The position numbers and the translations under genes were made by a program. From the NCBI GenBank assembly GCA_963580285.1, contig OY757011.1:165941406-166005405 (forward strand): a stretch of DNA of 64,000 nt, written 5' to 3'. The notes beneath the pieces are model-generated. The model saw only the letters and a list, made by a program, of their open reading frames with translations. It searched no databases and was not told the DNA's origin. The DNA is from Lucinisca nassula. Taxonomy: Eukaryota > Mollusca > Bivalvia > Lucinida > Lucinidae. This document shows positions 10,309 to 22,735 of the stretch, in pieces; the stretch's first letter is position 1; each line of letters begins with the position of its first letter.

Positions 10309-11350
10309 AATAAAGCCATGGGCAACGAGCTATCTGGACACCTGTGGAGTTCTACCTTCCCAAGATTTACAAAGTGATGATGAGCCCCAAATCCATAACA
10401 TATCGCTAGTGCTTCAGGATACTTTAAAGTGTCCATACTGGAAATTAACTGAGTCATCCTATGTAATTTTCTGCCCATGAAGTGCACACAGGACCAACAC
10501 TGGGGCATCGTCATACTAAGGCTATGTGCAAAGCTGCGGTGAAGCTCAAACAATTGTTTTGGGTTTACGACACGTCAACCCTGGTCGGTCATTTTGTGTC
10601 ATTTCCCAGAGAAAGGGATTAAAGAGATAGAAGAGGCAGTGAAGAATGGAGGGACGGGGGAAAATGAACAAAAGTGTACAAATAGAAGAAGTAACAACAC
10701 TCCCTCTGTGCCCCTACCTCCTGCAAGGACAGCAGGCCTTGCCGAACTGTAAGTCAATATCAGTTTGACTCCCGACACATTTGCCTCACAACAGAACAAA
10801 TGAAAAACTTTGAAAAACAATTTTTATGTAGTTAAGGGAAGATCCCTCTTGAAGCCTACAATGATCCCTGAAGTGACAATATTCTTTGGAAGTTGGCGCT
10901 TAAGTCTGATTCCCGTGCCGATGAAGGAGAGCTGATAGCAGATGTCGGTCTATATACCCCAGGGAGTATTCTCTAGTGTTCGCTGTTTTCAGCTGCAAGC
11001 ATGGTTGTCCCTTAGCCCAGAGATAGATCATGCCCAGGTTTGACAGCTTGATGTCAATGCTGGTGAGTTTGCCAGCCAAGGTGTTGTATCACTCGGGAGG
11101 TAATGCTGGTTGTTTGTCACCGTTGCACCGTCTCGAGCTGCTGGATACTATATGCGGGTCCCGTGGTGATTGGGCATAATCCAGGATAAGCATAATCATG
11201 GTTTCTACCATCATGCTTTAACATCTTCAGACCAGCTGGTTATCTTCCAAAGAAACTCCAGGCTGCTGTTTGCCTTGTAACAGTTGCATCAAAAAGGGGA
11301 TTCCAATGACTTGCCTACCCTACATTACCCTACCCCTTACCCTACCCCTA
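10309..11350. other. No recognised feature
   Basis: The stretch is of mixed composition without a repeat I can identify. An 86-codon frame on the minus strand (10293-10553) is not recognisable as a protein family. Confidence 0.35.
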
Positions 11351-11364
11351 CCGAGGACAAACGC

Positions 11365-12175
11365 CTACGCGGTAATCATGACATTACGGCAAGGATGGAT
11401 ATTATTCTTCCCCGGCAGGGGGAGGGGGAGGGGGGGGGGGGGCTCTAGTTAACGTCCCGATCCGAAGGACGCGGCACTTTGTGGCATCCATGCAAATGAT
11501 GCCAGTGGAACATGTTCGGATACCAGACGTTATTGTCGCTGCCGGGAATCGAAGCGGGTATTTTTGATGTTCTACCCCACTATTCTTTTTTTTTTTCTAT
11601 AAATATTGCAACACCCCCAACGAGGATTACATGCAGGTGTACATAACATACACGCCAGGTTTTCAGGATAAAAGCCTACACGGTAATCATGTAATTACGG
11701 TATGGGTCATTTGCTTGCGGGGTCGGGCGGGGATGGTTCTCCCTGCACGGGGGGGGGGGGGGACTCCAGTTAACGCCCCGATCTGAAGGACGCTGCACTT
11801 TGTGGTATCCATGCAAATGATGCCAGTGGAACATGTTCGGATACCAGACGTTATTGTCGCTGCCGAGAATCGAAGCGGGTATTTTTGATGTTCTACCCCA
11901 CTATTCTTGTTTTCTATATATATTGCAACACCCCCAACGAGGATTACATGCAGGTGTACATAACAAACACGCCAGGTTTTCAGGATAAAAGCCTACACAG
12001 TAATCATGTAATTACGGTAGGGAACATTTGCTTGCAGGGGCGGGGGGTGGTTCTCCCTGCACAGGGGGGGGGGGGTGGGGGGGGGGGCTCCAGTTAACGT
12101 TCCGATCCGAAGGACGGTGCACTTTGTTGCACCTTGCAAATGATGCCAGTGGAGCGTGTTCGGACAACTCGACTT
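11365..12175 (-). repeat. 321-bp tandem repeat with long G-runs
   Basis: The GCCGGGAATCGAAGCGGGT landmark recurs at 11541 and 11862, with a diverged form at 12186, giving spacings of 321 and 324 bp. Each unit holds a G-run (11430, 11748, 12065) and GGACGCTGCACTTTGTGG. On the minus strand the GCTTCGATTCCCGGC landmark looks like a tRNA B box, so the array probably amplified from a tRNA-derived SINE. Confidence 0.7.
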
Positions 12176-12310
12176 TATTACCGCTGCCTGGAATCGTACC
12201 TGGGGCCACTAGTACACTAACCACTGAGCTACCACGCTCATATATTCGTTCACCAAACTTTATTTTCGCTGCCGGGAATCGAACTGGGGGTCTCTAGCAT
12301 CAGAGACCAA
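12176..12310 (-). mobile_element. tRNA-like SINE heads at the array edge
   Basis: On the minus strand, GCGTGGTAGCTCAGTGG (A-box region) and GGTACGATTCCAGGC (B-box-like) lie at ~12180-12235. A second partial B box, CAGTTCGATTCCCGGC, lies at ~12270-12287. These are SINE heads and not functional tRNA genes, because the surrounding body is repetitive. Confidence 0.6.
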
Positions 12311-12807
12311 TAGCTATTAACTACCTAAGGGGTGTGAATGAGTGTGTTTGTTCAAAAAGCAGTGCCTTTATTTCATATTAATGTTTTTGCACCAAAATAG
12401 GTTATTCCATGTGATTTCGGTAATTTATGAGGTGATTTCGTTAGATTTCGGTGATTTCACTAAATCGTCTGACCGGTAAAAAAGCAAACAAGGAGACTCG
12501 ATTTTGTTGACCCCAAGAGGTATGTGTACGGAGATGGTTTATGGAACCAGTAACCATGCAAGTCACCATGCAATACGCATGCGCCGACTGGAGTGCTGGC
12601 TCCACGTTTTGCGTTTCCGGCCTGATTTTCTACTTTAGATTTATTATTTACGACCAACTGACTGACAACCTGTTCAGCTGAGAATACTAAGTCATAGGTT
12701 TATCAAAGTAATAATTAATTCTCATGATCCACACACACTAGAAATAAGACTGTGCCATATGTTAATTTTTACACAATTTGTACTTGTAATCATACATCCT
12801 CTATCAG
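12311..12807. other. Spacer with GATTTCGG units
   Basis: GTGATTTCGG-type repeats lie at 12410-12475. I see no gene. Confidence 0.4.
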
Positions 12808-13790
12808 CTGAATTCACACTGGTCAATACATACGCACAGGCTGCGTAGCGGTCGCATAGGCTTCGTATTTTGGACGCAAAGGCTTCGATGAAAAATGGCG
12901 GATGACAGTTCGTTAATGCAGGTAAGAAACGGTTTTTACGTCGATCTAAATGTTGTATAGCGTTGTCCAATACTGACATCTGCCTTACGGACCACTTTAT
13001 TAACGTGCGGCTTCGTCTGTTGCAAGAAAATTTTGAAAAACGGAATATAGAAAAATAGACCCCAAAAGAAATTTGGCATTCAACACAGATTCACCTGTAG
13101 TTTCACTTTGGCCCGGTCGCCCTATGTAACTACACGTTTTTGGCTGATGTTCTGGCCGATAAATTGTGAATAATGATAATGAAATCGAAAAGCTAACATG
13201 CAACTTTCGTCACATCTTTTGCGAAAAAGAAAAATCATGATATTTCGATACAACGAACGTAGCTTCGTTACCTATTACAACGCAGAGGCTGCGAACTAAA
13301 TTTGAAAGCCCTGAATTATGCAGTATAATAACGAATGATATTAAATTAATATCGAGAAATGAGCCAACCAGCGTTAGTTGATGATGCTAAAGACATTCTG
13401 CATCATTTATACCAAACACATTTTCATTCTCAGCTATGCACATACATTATTATGATTCGAATGCCAAAATCTATCAAGTTACAATTATTTACACTACCGT
13501 TCATAAACTTGGTAAGTCTTCGCCAAATCTGTTAAGTATTAAGCCAAATAATATTTGCACTGTATGAATTTCTGTCGTGGTTTTATTACAACGCACGTGG
13601 CTTAGGAATTTACGACGTGCAGATTACAGAGATGGGCAGACGCATTACGAAAACACGCCTATTAAAATACCACTATAAAGATAAAAAACATTCAGATAAA
13701 ACATCCTGATAGTTTTGATATTTCTGCTCGCCCGGGCCAGGCGGTTCTAACGCGTATCCACAATCTGTGTTTCTGAGAATAAATAAGGAA
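12808..13790. repeat. Left arm of a ~1-kb inverted repeat
   Basis: The arm runs from ACACTGGTCAATACATACGC (12815) inward and is the diverged reverse complement of 15875-16885. The outer ~450 bp are closest; the inner end contains a P2-type element (ACGAAAACACGCCTAT near 13656). A direct repeat, ACACTACCGTTCATAAACTT / ACACTACCGTCCATAAACTT, lies at ~13492 and ~13822. The mirrored frames in the two arms (13000-13203 minus, 16485-16748 plus) are similar to each other only because the arms are. Confidence 0.85.
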
Positions 13791-15874
13791 ATATAATAAA
13801 TGCAGAAAATCTGTCAATGTACACTACCGTCCATAAACTTGGTAAGTCTGTCTTCGTCAAATCTGTTAAAGGAGAAAGGAAAAAGATAATCTGTTACAAT
13901 AAATAGGTAAACATCAATAAACCCTTTCTTCTACTGAATACTGCAGGTTTCTAAGTGGTCTGATAAGGATTTTATCACTCCAGCCATTTACTCTGCTAAA
14001 GAACTGACCTTGAAAATTCCAATTAACCACAGATATGCCCTGACGTCATCAATGAGGAATCTAGAAGCTTGGTGTGTACTGAATAGGCAGATGTAGCAAT
14101 GTTGAAGTTTAAAACAGAAGCTTAAAATGGAGCAAAATAAGCAAGAACTGGCCACCCTTTGAGGGGACTTCACTTTAGATATTCAGCCTTATATGTTTGA
14201 GTCCAGGGAAACTTGTGATCAAGAATTTAGTGAGGGAAGCAGCAGCTCTGAAGATAGCTATCTTACATGTCAATCACAACAATTGTCGTCTGCATAGTCA
14301 TCTGCTGCTTTCTTTAAATGTTACCTGAAACAATCTAAGTCTATAGTCTGATCTTGGTCCACACCGTTTGCCTATAAGCAAAAATATTATTTAAAAAAAA
14401 AAAAAAACAAAAAAAAAAAAGAAAAAAAAACTTTAAGAAGATGCAGCAGACAGTATAAACAAAGGCCATTTTACAATTCAGGTTTTTCTTACGGTTGATT
14501 CGTCCGGTTTTCCACCCATGCACACTCATGAGCACTCTTAAAATGGAGATAGCAGTCTTCATTTTTGATTGGGTGTTTATGGATTTGCCTAACTGATATA
14601 GGAAAATGAAACCGCAACCAAAGTAGCCAAAGCTAGCCCTTGGCTCCAGATGAATTCGGCCTAGGTTGGTATCCCTAACGAACGGTTGTATGTCAATTCA
14701 TTATTGGTAGAGAATCCTCTCATGTCACAGCGCATGACTTAGTGGAACCTTTTTGTTTGTGTTGATGTAAACGTCCCCGACAACATCATTCAGCACATTT
14801 TTGAGACATTGTTTCCGAATTTATGGGACTTTTACCCGACACTGAGACGAAATGACATCTCAAACCCTACCGCATATAGAGCATACTTGCAATTGCTAAA
14901 TATGAATGACCCGTTTACTTTTTGAAAAGACAAATACTAGTTTTTGGGTCGATTATTTATCAATCGTCACAAAGTAAAAAAGTGCAAGTAGCTCTACAGT
15001 GCTAAAGTCCACGTGATTATCACTGATTGGTCGGAAATCCAGGGAACTTGTATATAGAAAACAGCAGCGTTTATTTTTCTTCGAAGAGAGGTCAGCGTGT
15101 TGCGTAATACGGAAATCCATAGATCATGGATTGGGTTTTTCAAACAGTGTATGTCCAGACGCGGCATCTAATCAGGGTCTTCACTGTTTGCTCACATTAC
15201 ATGAATTGAAAGGCCAAACGCAGCGTCTTATCAGGGTCTTCACTTTTTGCTTTAAACTGTAGTTTAAGGGTTAAAGGAAGCAGTTTAAATCCATAAGTAA
15301 GCATCCAGCCGACAGACTTTCTTAAAAAAGTAAATCTTTGGGCCGGAGCCGTCATAGAGTTATGAAAGGGCCGTAAAGCAAAAACATTTTTTATCTATCT
15401 TATCTTATTATAAGAATGATTTCACGAAATGGGTTACTGAAATCATTGCAAGCAAGTATTTTTCTGAATTTATATTCTAAGTCACTATGAAATTCAGATT
15501 CTGATAGGCTATGTTGAAGAAGACAGTCTGGTTAGCAAAAAATTATGATGTAAGGACAGAGATTGAAAATAGAACTGAGATAAAGAAAAGTCTTTTTTTT
15601 TTCTTCTTTAATCCTACAAAGGCTAGAATTAGCTTATATGTTTACTGTTTAATGAACAGGTGCTTCTATTTTATCGGAAACGAAGACTGGGATCAGACAG
15701 TGCATGCGTGATTAATGAACCTTTGCTGAAGTTTTGTAGGAGCTGCATGTATTCGATTGAAGCATTTAAATAGAAGTCGGAGAATCACGAAAACATGCCT
15801 ATATAATTCTGACCCCCTTAAATCCAACTTTTATATAGTAAAACTGAGCTTTAAAGGGATATACATTGTTTTAA
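13791..15874. other. Spacer of the inverted repeat
   Basis: I find no transposase-like frame in this 2-kb loop. It holds A-runs (14393-14430), a minus R300 fragment (14750-14878) and two half-copies of the P1 palindrome (ATCAGGGTCTTCACTGTTTG at ~15172-15191 and a relative at ~15232-15252). Confidence 0.5.
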
Positions 15875-16885
15875 TTATTTCTCTCAGAAATACAGATTGT
15901 GGATACGCGATAAAACCGCCCGGACCAGGCGGTTGTAACAAGTTCCCATACACTATGTCTTGAGCAGAAATATTAAAACTATCAGAATGTTTTATCTGAA
16001 AGTATTTTTTTTATGGTTTTTTAGTGGTATTTTAATAGGTGTGTTTTCGTAATGCGTCTTCCCATCTCTGTAACCTGCGAAGCAACGTGCTTTGTAAAAA
16101 ACACGACAAAAATTCATACAGTGCAAATATTATTTGGCTTAATACTTAACAGATTGGACGAGGACTTGCCGAGTTTATGAATGGTGGTGTTAATAATTGT
16201 AAATTGACAGATTTTGTGCATTCGCCTCAAAATGTTATACATGTATTTGCATAGATGAGACTGAAAATGTTTTCGGTATAAATGATACAGAATGTCTTTA
16301 GCATCACCAACTAACGCTGGTTGACTGATTCCGCGACATTAATTTAATAGCATTCGCTATTATTCTACATAATACAGGGCTTTCAAATTTAGTTCGCAGC
16401 CTCTGCGTTGTAATAGGTAACGAAGCTACGCGCGTTGTATCGAAATATCAAGATTTTTATTTTTCGCAAAAGATATGACGAAAGTTGCATATTAGCTTTT
16501 CGATTTCATTATCGTTATTCACAATTTATCGGCCAGAACACCAGCCAAAAACGTGTAGTTACATAGGGCGACCGGATCAAAGTGGAAATACAGGTGAATC
16601 TGTGTTGACTGCCAAATTTCTTTTGGGGTCTATTTTTCTATATTCCGTTTTTCAAACTTTTTCTTGCAACAGACGAAGCCGCACGTTAATAAAGTGGTCC
16701 GTAAGGCAGATGTCAGTATCGGGAAATGCAATACAACAGTTAGTTTAACGTAAAAACAGTTTCTTACCTGCATTTACGAACTGTCATCCGCCATTTTTCA
16801 TCGAAGCCTATGCGTCCAAAATACGAAGCCTATGCGACCGCTACGCAGCCTGTGCGTATGTATTGACCAGTGTGGAATTGTCCGC
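15875..16885. repeat. Right arm of the inverted repeat
   Basis: This is the reverse complement of 12808-13790 and ends outward at ATGTATTGACCAGTGTGG (~16858-16875). The inner end overlaps a P2 element that begins near 15785 (ATCACGAAAACATGCCTAT) and ends near 16053 (ATAGGTGTGTTTTCGTAAT), with a GC palindrome, CCGCCCGGACCAGGCGG, at ~15918-15934. Confidence 0.85.
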
Positions 16886-17008
16886 TGGAGAGAAAATTGT
16901 CAATAAATTCGTCATGGTCCTAGTACGGCAAATGTCACTGTGAACGTAGGGTATTGTATCCCGTGGTGACTGGGAAGTATGGCAAGCCATTTTAGTATTT
17001 ATTATGGA

Positions 17009-17343
17009 GTGTGTGTGTGTGAATTCTGGTTTAATGTCCCTTTCAACAATTTTTCAGTCATATCACGACGGTGTCTGGTTTCGACAGGGAGCTCAATGCT
17101 CACTTTTATAGTGCTGCCTCACTGAAGTATCATGTCCCTGACACATTACATGATACCACACCCAGTCACATTAACCTGACACTGGGTCGACCAGTCCTAG
17201 CTCTACCCCGTAAATCTGAGTGCCGAGCGAGGAGCAGCTAGTACCATTCTTAACGACTTTGGTATGTCGCGACCCGGGATCGAACCTGTGACCTCCCGTT
17301 CCCCGGAGCGGACACTCTACCAACTGAGCCAATGGGGCCGGTC
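17009..17343 (-). mobile_element. tS2 SINE (tRNA-derived)
   Basis: The minus strand carries TTGGCTCAGTTGGTAGAGTG (A-box region) and AGGTTCGATCCCGGG (B box), then a ~250-bp body ending in a CACACAC tail. The TSD TATTTATTATGGA is at 16996-17008 and 17344-17356. A second copy is at 42467-42797. Confidence 0.9.
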
Positions 17344-17356
17344 TATTTATTATGGA

Positions 17357-18020
17357 TTGTAGATATCTTATTTATTATATAAGATATCTTATATATTATA
17401 TAAGATATCTTATTTATTATATAAGATATCTTATATATATATGTATATATATCTAATATAATAAATAGGATATCTTATATAGCATATAAGATATCTGATA
17501 TGTTATATAAGATATCTTATATGCTATATTAGATATCTTATTTAGGATATACGATATCTAATATAGGATATAAGATATCTTGTATGATATATAAGATATC
17601 TTATTTACCAAAATATATAAGCTATCTCGTATGCTAAATAAGATATCTAATATAGCATATAAGATATCTTATATAACATATCAGATATCTTATATATTAT
17701 ATAAGATATCTTATGTAATATATAAGATATCTTATGTAATAATGGAAATAAGATAACTTATATGATATATAAGATATCTCATATATTATATAAGATATCT
17801 TATATGTTATATTAGATATCTTATTTGGTATATTAGATATCTTATTTAGCATATCAGATATATATTCCAGTAAATAAGATATCTTATATCCTATATCAGA
17901 TGTCTTATTTAATATATTAGATATCTTATATAGCATAATAGATATCTTATATAATATATAAGATATCTTATTTACCTAACTATTTAAGATATCTTATATG
18001 ACAAATAAGATATCTAATAT
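17357..18020. repeat. Sat-A satellite, GATATC every 21 bp (array 1)
   Basis: The unit approximates ATATAAGATATCTTATATGCT. GATATC (EcoRV palindrome) starts at 17362, 17383, 17404 and 17425, exactly 21 bp apart. The whole unit is close to self-complementary. Frames read through it encode only Ile/Tyr/Ser/Lys repeats and are not genes. Confidence 0.92.
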
Positions 18021-18704
18021 ATTTTACCAAAAAAATAATGAAGTCTCCCCGAAACTGCCAACGAAAGACTACCCCCATTTATGCCTAACATTCCATAACC
18101 CATTTTGTACCAGAAACCCTGGCAAACAGTGCAGGCCCAGATCAGATCGGGGCCTACACTATTAATAAAATGTTCATCTATATTCAGATTACACAACCTC
18201 TCATCATGTGCCATACCTAATTTTCGAAATGGGCTCCTGTCATAAATAAGCAGGAAGATTCCATTTGGTAAAAAAAAGGATAAAAGGGACAAAGAAAAAT
18301 TGAACTAATTATGCGAAAAGTAGAGGCAGATACCAGGCTGAATATATGGACAGTCTGGTGAGAGTCTTTGTTTTTTGTTTCTGTCAAAATACATGCAACG
18401 AGCAGTGCTTGGCATAACTCAAGTTTGAAGTTAATTAATACTTCCACTATCTTGTAAAGGAGGGTTATTAAATTAAACAAACAAAAGCAAGCTGGATTTA
18501 TTCTCTCTATCAAAAAAAAAAAAAAAAAAAAAGAAAGAAAAAGATGTAGTCTTTAATCTGATCGCACCTGTTTGGGAACCCCGTTTTATTTATAAACACA
18601 TATGTACAATTACAGTTTATAATTAATAATTAAAATTTCTCCAGTCCTCTGCAGCAGTCTAATGGAGAGAGGTAGTGACTATTATTTGTCATTCATTTCC
18701 AATT
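18021..18704. other. Non-satellite spacer between Sat-A arrays
   Basis: It contains a degraded P1 palindrome near 18121-18165 (GGCAAACAGTGCAGGCCCAG) and an A-run at 18512-18532. I see no gene. Confidence 0.5.
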
Positions 18705-19203
18705 TATATAAGATATCTTATATGTTAATTAAGATATCTTATTTATCAAAAGTATATAAGATATCTTATATGTTAAATAAGATATCTGATATGCCGATTA
18801 AGATATCTTATATACAAATATAAATAAGATATCTGATATAATATATCAGATATCTGATATGTTATATAAGATATTTATATGCTATATAAGATATCTTATA
18901 TAGTATATTAGATTTCTTATACAGCATATAAGATATCTTATATGTTTTAGTAAACAAGATATCTTATATGTTATATAAGATATCTTATTTAACATATAAG
19001 ATATCTTATAAATCATATCAGATATCTGAATTGCAGAATTAAATAAGATATCTCATATAGGATATAAGATATCTACTTTAGGATATAAGATATCTTAATT
19101 GTTATATCAGATATCTTATATAGGATATAAGATATCTTATATCCAATATAAGATATCTTATATCCTATATAAGATATCTGATATAATATATCAGATATCT
19201 ACA
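18705..19203. repeat. Sat-A satellite (array 2)
   Basis: The unit is the same as at 17357. GATATC starts at 18733, 18760, 18781 and 18802; the 27-bp gap comes from a local insertion and the rest are 21 bp. Confidence 0.92.
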
Positions 19204-19349
19204 TTCCCTAATAAATAGTAAAATTGCTTGCCAAAGGGAAGGAACGTTGCATTCATAATTTCTTTGCATCAAACAAAGTATCCTTTAACAAATCCTTACC
19301 TACCTTCATTTATGAGGTGCCATTTTACTATTTAATTGAAATTCAAGAT

Positions 19350-19951
19350 TTTTTTTGTTTTGGATATTTTGTTTGTTTTGGAGTTTAACGGCCCAGTCCT
19401 AACTATTTAGGTCATTTTTAAGCTGGTCAGTTTACCATTCCATACTTTTCGTGGGCAAGCTTATACGTAAGCTGTTAACCACATTTCGAAAACACTGCCA
19501 ATACAAATACATCGTAAAGTTTATCGCCACAAAAAGGAAACTTTTAAGATGAAAAATTGTGATATTTTTCTTATTTCTGCTTAAAATAGAGATTCTGGTT
19601 ACACGTTAGAACCGCTTCACCGAGGCAGTTCTAACGAGTACCCACAATCTATATTTTGGAGCAGAAATAAGAAAAAAGAGGTTTACCCCTGCCAACCCAA
19701 GTTTTACTATATAAAGTGGGGTTCAAGAGGGTCAAAAGCTTTATAGACGCGTTTCATGATTAGTACAGTGCACATTCTTTCACAGAAACGGACAACTGCC
19801 CTTCTTGAATCAGCAGAATGGAGAAAATGACTGTAAAAAAGATTTCATGATCCATGTCCAGGAAAGAATGTTGCCGACACGGACAGGACTCGAACACGTG
19901 TCCTCTTGATCACCAGTCAGACCTAAATCTCACTGAGCTACCGAGGTCAGC
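19350..19951 (-). mobile_element. tS3 SINE split by a P2 element
   Basis: The tRNA-like head lies at the right end (GTAGCTCAGTGAGATTTAGG on the minus strand) and the tail TAAACTCCAAAACAAAC lies at the left. Imperfect TSDs (TTGAAATTCAAGAT / TTGAATTTCAAGAT) are at 19336-19349 and 19952-19965. About 19484-19769 is foreign: a P2 element with AGAACCGCTTC / GAGGCAGTTCT at its centre. The uninterrupted relative at 63405-63705 shows the break between GTTAACCA and GTACAGTGC. Confidence 0.8.
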
Positions 19952-19974
19952 TTGAATTTCAAGATAGTTATTAA

Positions 19975-21965
19975 TAAAATTTCTGATATCTATAATAAAC
20001 CTTTGGATTGCAATAAATATTATTAGATATGTATAAATAATATAAGATATCTATTATCTATTTTATGATATACATAATACATTTAGGGACATCTATAATT
20101 CGAATTATAGACATCTGTTATTCGATGGAAAGATGTTATATATTTAAGAAAATATAATTACATTTATTGATATCAATAATATAGTTTCTTTTATTCATTA
20201 TTGACAATTGTGACATCTATAATTAAGCCTTTTAAATGATATGCATAATTTGATTTTTAGATATCTATATATGCAAAGGAATTATATATGTATATATCTA
20301 TAAATTGAAAAATAGATATCTATAATTTGAACATATATTAGATATCATTATTATAGATATTATTTATAGATATCATTATTATAGATATTATTTATTGATA
20401 TCATTATTAAAGATATTATTTATTGATATCTAACAATAATTATTGATATAATATAGTTTATTACAGATATCTATAAATCAAATTATAATTATCAATAAAT
20501 CAAATTATAGATATGAACAATTAACGTTATTGATATCTATAATTATCTGTATTTTTTGCTATCATAAAATGAAATTCATGATATATTATATATATTTCTT
20601 GATATCAATAGATTTGTTATCTGATATCAATAATTTCTTTGCATATATAAATATCTAAAAATCAAATTATAGAGATCATTTAAAAGGCTGAATCATAGAT
20701 ATCACAATTTTCAATAATGGATATCATAAAATACATTTTGGTCATGAATAAATGAAACTATTGATATTTTATAATGCTCTCCAATATTTGGTATCCATAT
20801 ATTAAAATAAAAGAAATCTACTATTGAAATAATTGATAACCATTTACTTGCTATGGATATCATGAAAAAAATAATAAATATCTAATATCAGTAATGTTAA
20901 TTATCTATAATTTGATTTAAAGATATCTATAAACTGATTTATAGATGTCATTATTATAGATATTATTTATCGATATCTGACAATAATTATTGATAAACTG
21001 TAGTTTAGTTCAGATAACCATAAATCAAATTATAGATATCAATTAATCAAATTATAGATATGTATAATTAACATTATTGATATCTATAATTATCTGTATG
21101 TTTTGCTTTCATAAATGAAATCCGTGATATGTAATATATATGTCTTGATACCAATAGATTTGTTTCCTGATATCAATAATTTCTTTGCATATATACATAT
21201 CTAAAAATCAAATTAAAGAGATCATTTAAAAGGCTGAATTATAGATATCACAATTTTCAATAATAGATATCATAAAATATTTTATGGTCATGAATACATG
21301 AAACTATTGATATTTCAAAATGCTCTTCAATATTTGTTATCCATATATCAAAATAATAGATATCTACTATTGAAATTATTGATAACCCTTTACTTATTAT
21401 GGATATCATGAAATAAATAATAAATATCTAATATCAATAATGTTAATTATCTATAATTTGATTTATAGATATCTACAAATTGATTTATAGATGTCTATAA
21501 CAAAGATATAGGATATCAATAAATATAATTACATGCCTTTAAATAATATTAGATATGTATTATTTATTTCATTATATCCATAATGTGTTAAGGGATATCT
21601 ATAGTTCCTATTATAGATATCTTTTATTCGATATAGAGATATCAAATATTGATGAACATTTCAGGATATCAAGAATTACATTAATTGATATCCTTCATAT
21701 ATTTTCTGATATCCATTATTGAAAACTTTGATATCTATTATCCAGCCTTGAAATGGTATCTGTAATTTGATTTTATGATATCTATATATGTAAAGGAATC
21801 ATGGATATCATTAGACAAATTTATAGATATCAAGAAATATATATTACATATCATTGGTTACATTTTATGATGTCAAAATATTGATAATAATGTTAATCAT
21901 ACATATCTATAATTTGATTTATAGATATCTATAATTTGATTTATAAATATCTAAAATACAATTAC
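19975..21965. repeat. Sat-B satellite, GATATC with ~21-22 bp spacing
   Basis: The unit approximates TATAATTTGATTTATAGATAT. GATATC starts include 21665, 21687, 21708 and 21730. A higher-order repeat is clear: the block carrying TAAAAGGCTGAAT recurs with GGCTG at 20686 and 21232, 546 bp apart. The array abuts Sat-C with no unique sequence between. Confidence 0.88.
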
Positions 21966-22479
21966 AGATTTCTCTGAATTGTATTAAATAGTAATATCAC
22001 ATCATGCCTCATACACTTGTCATGATGACTCATACCGCTATCACTATGACTCGCAAAGCTGCCATGATGACTCATACACCTTTAGTCCTGACTCAAACAC
22101 ATGCCACTCTCTATCACTATGAGTCGTTTAGCTCTTGCTACGACTCACATTGACCCATACAGCTGTCACGGTGACTCATACGTCTGTAACCATGACTTAT
22201 AATGCTGTCACGAGTTGCATACAGCATGGATCATACAGCTGTAACGACTACTTAAACACTTGTCAGCATAACTTATAAAGCTAATGACTAATACTGCTAT
22301 CACCATGAATCATACGTCACCATAAATCAAACAGCCGTCATCTTGACTCATACAGCTGTCAGTGATGCATGCATCTGGCATCATGGCTTTTACAGCTGAC
22401 ACCATTACTCATAGAGCTGTCACAATGACTTATATAGCTATAACCGTGACCGGAAGCACAAAGCAGTAAATATTAACAT

Positions 22480-22735
22480 TACCACAGTTATGTTTTAACA
22501 ATCTAATTAAAAATAGTACTGTTGCTCTTCACAAACAATTATATTAAAAAAAAAGAGTTCAAATAATAGCTATATGAGTCCTAGTCGTAGCTTTATAAGT
22601 CATCGTAAAACATGTATGAGTCATATTGACAGCTGTGGTAGACATGGTGACAGTTGTAGTAGTCACGGTGGCAGCTGTAGGAATCATGATATGAGTCATG
22701 TTGACAGGTGTATAAGTAATGTTAACACTTTCTGT
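22480..22735 (-). repeat. Inverted segment inside Sat-C
   Basis: This stretch is the reverse complement of ~24930-25175, including the non-satellite flank AAGAGCAACAGTACTATTT. Its right flank (22728-22860, CTAATTGGTTTCATATACAC) matches 25242-25375 in direct orientation. Confidence 0.75.

Noticed and set aside
10293..10553. Minus-strand 86-codon protein
   Set aside because: The frame looks somewhat protein-like but I recognise no family and no splice context, so I do not call it a gene.
13000..16748. Two similar 67-87 codon frames as a conserved gene pair
   Set aside because: They are mirror images in the arms of the inverted repeat; similarity comes from the arms, and one frame diverges by a shift.
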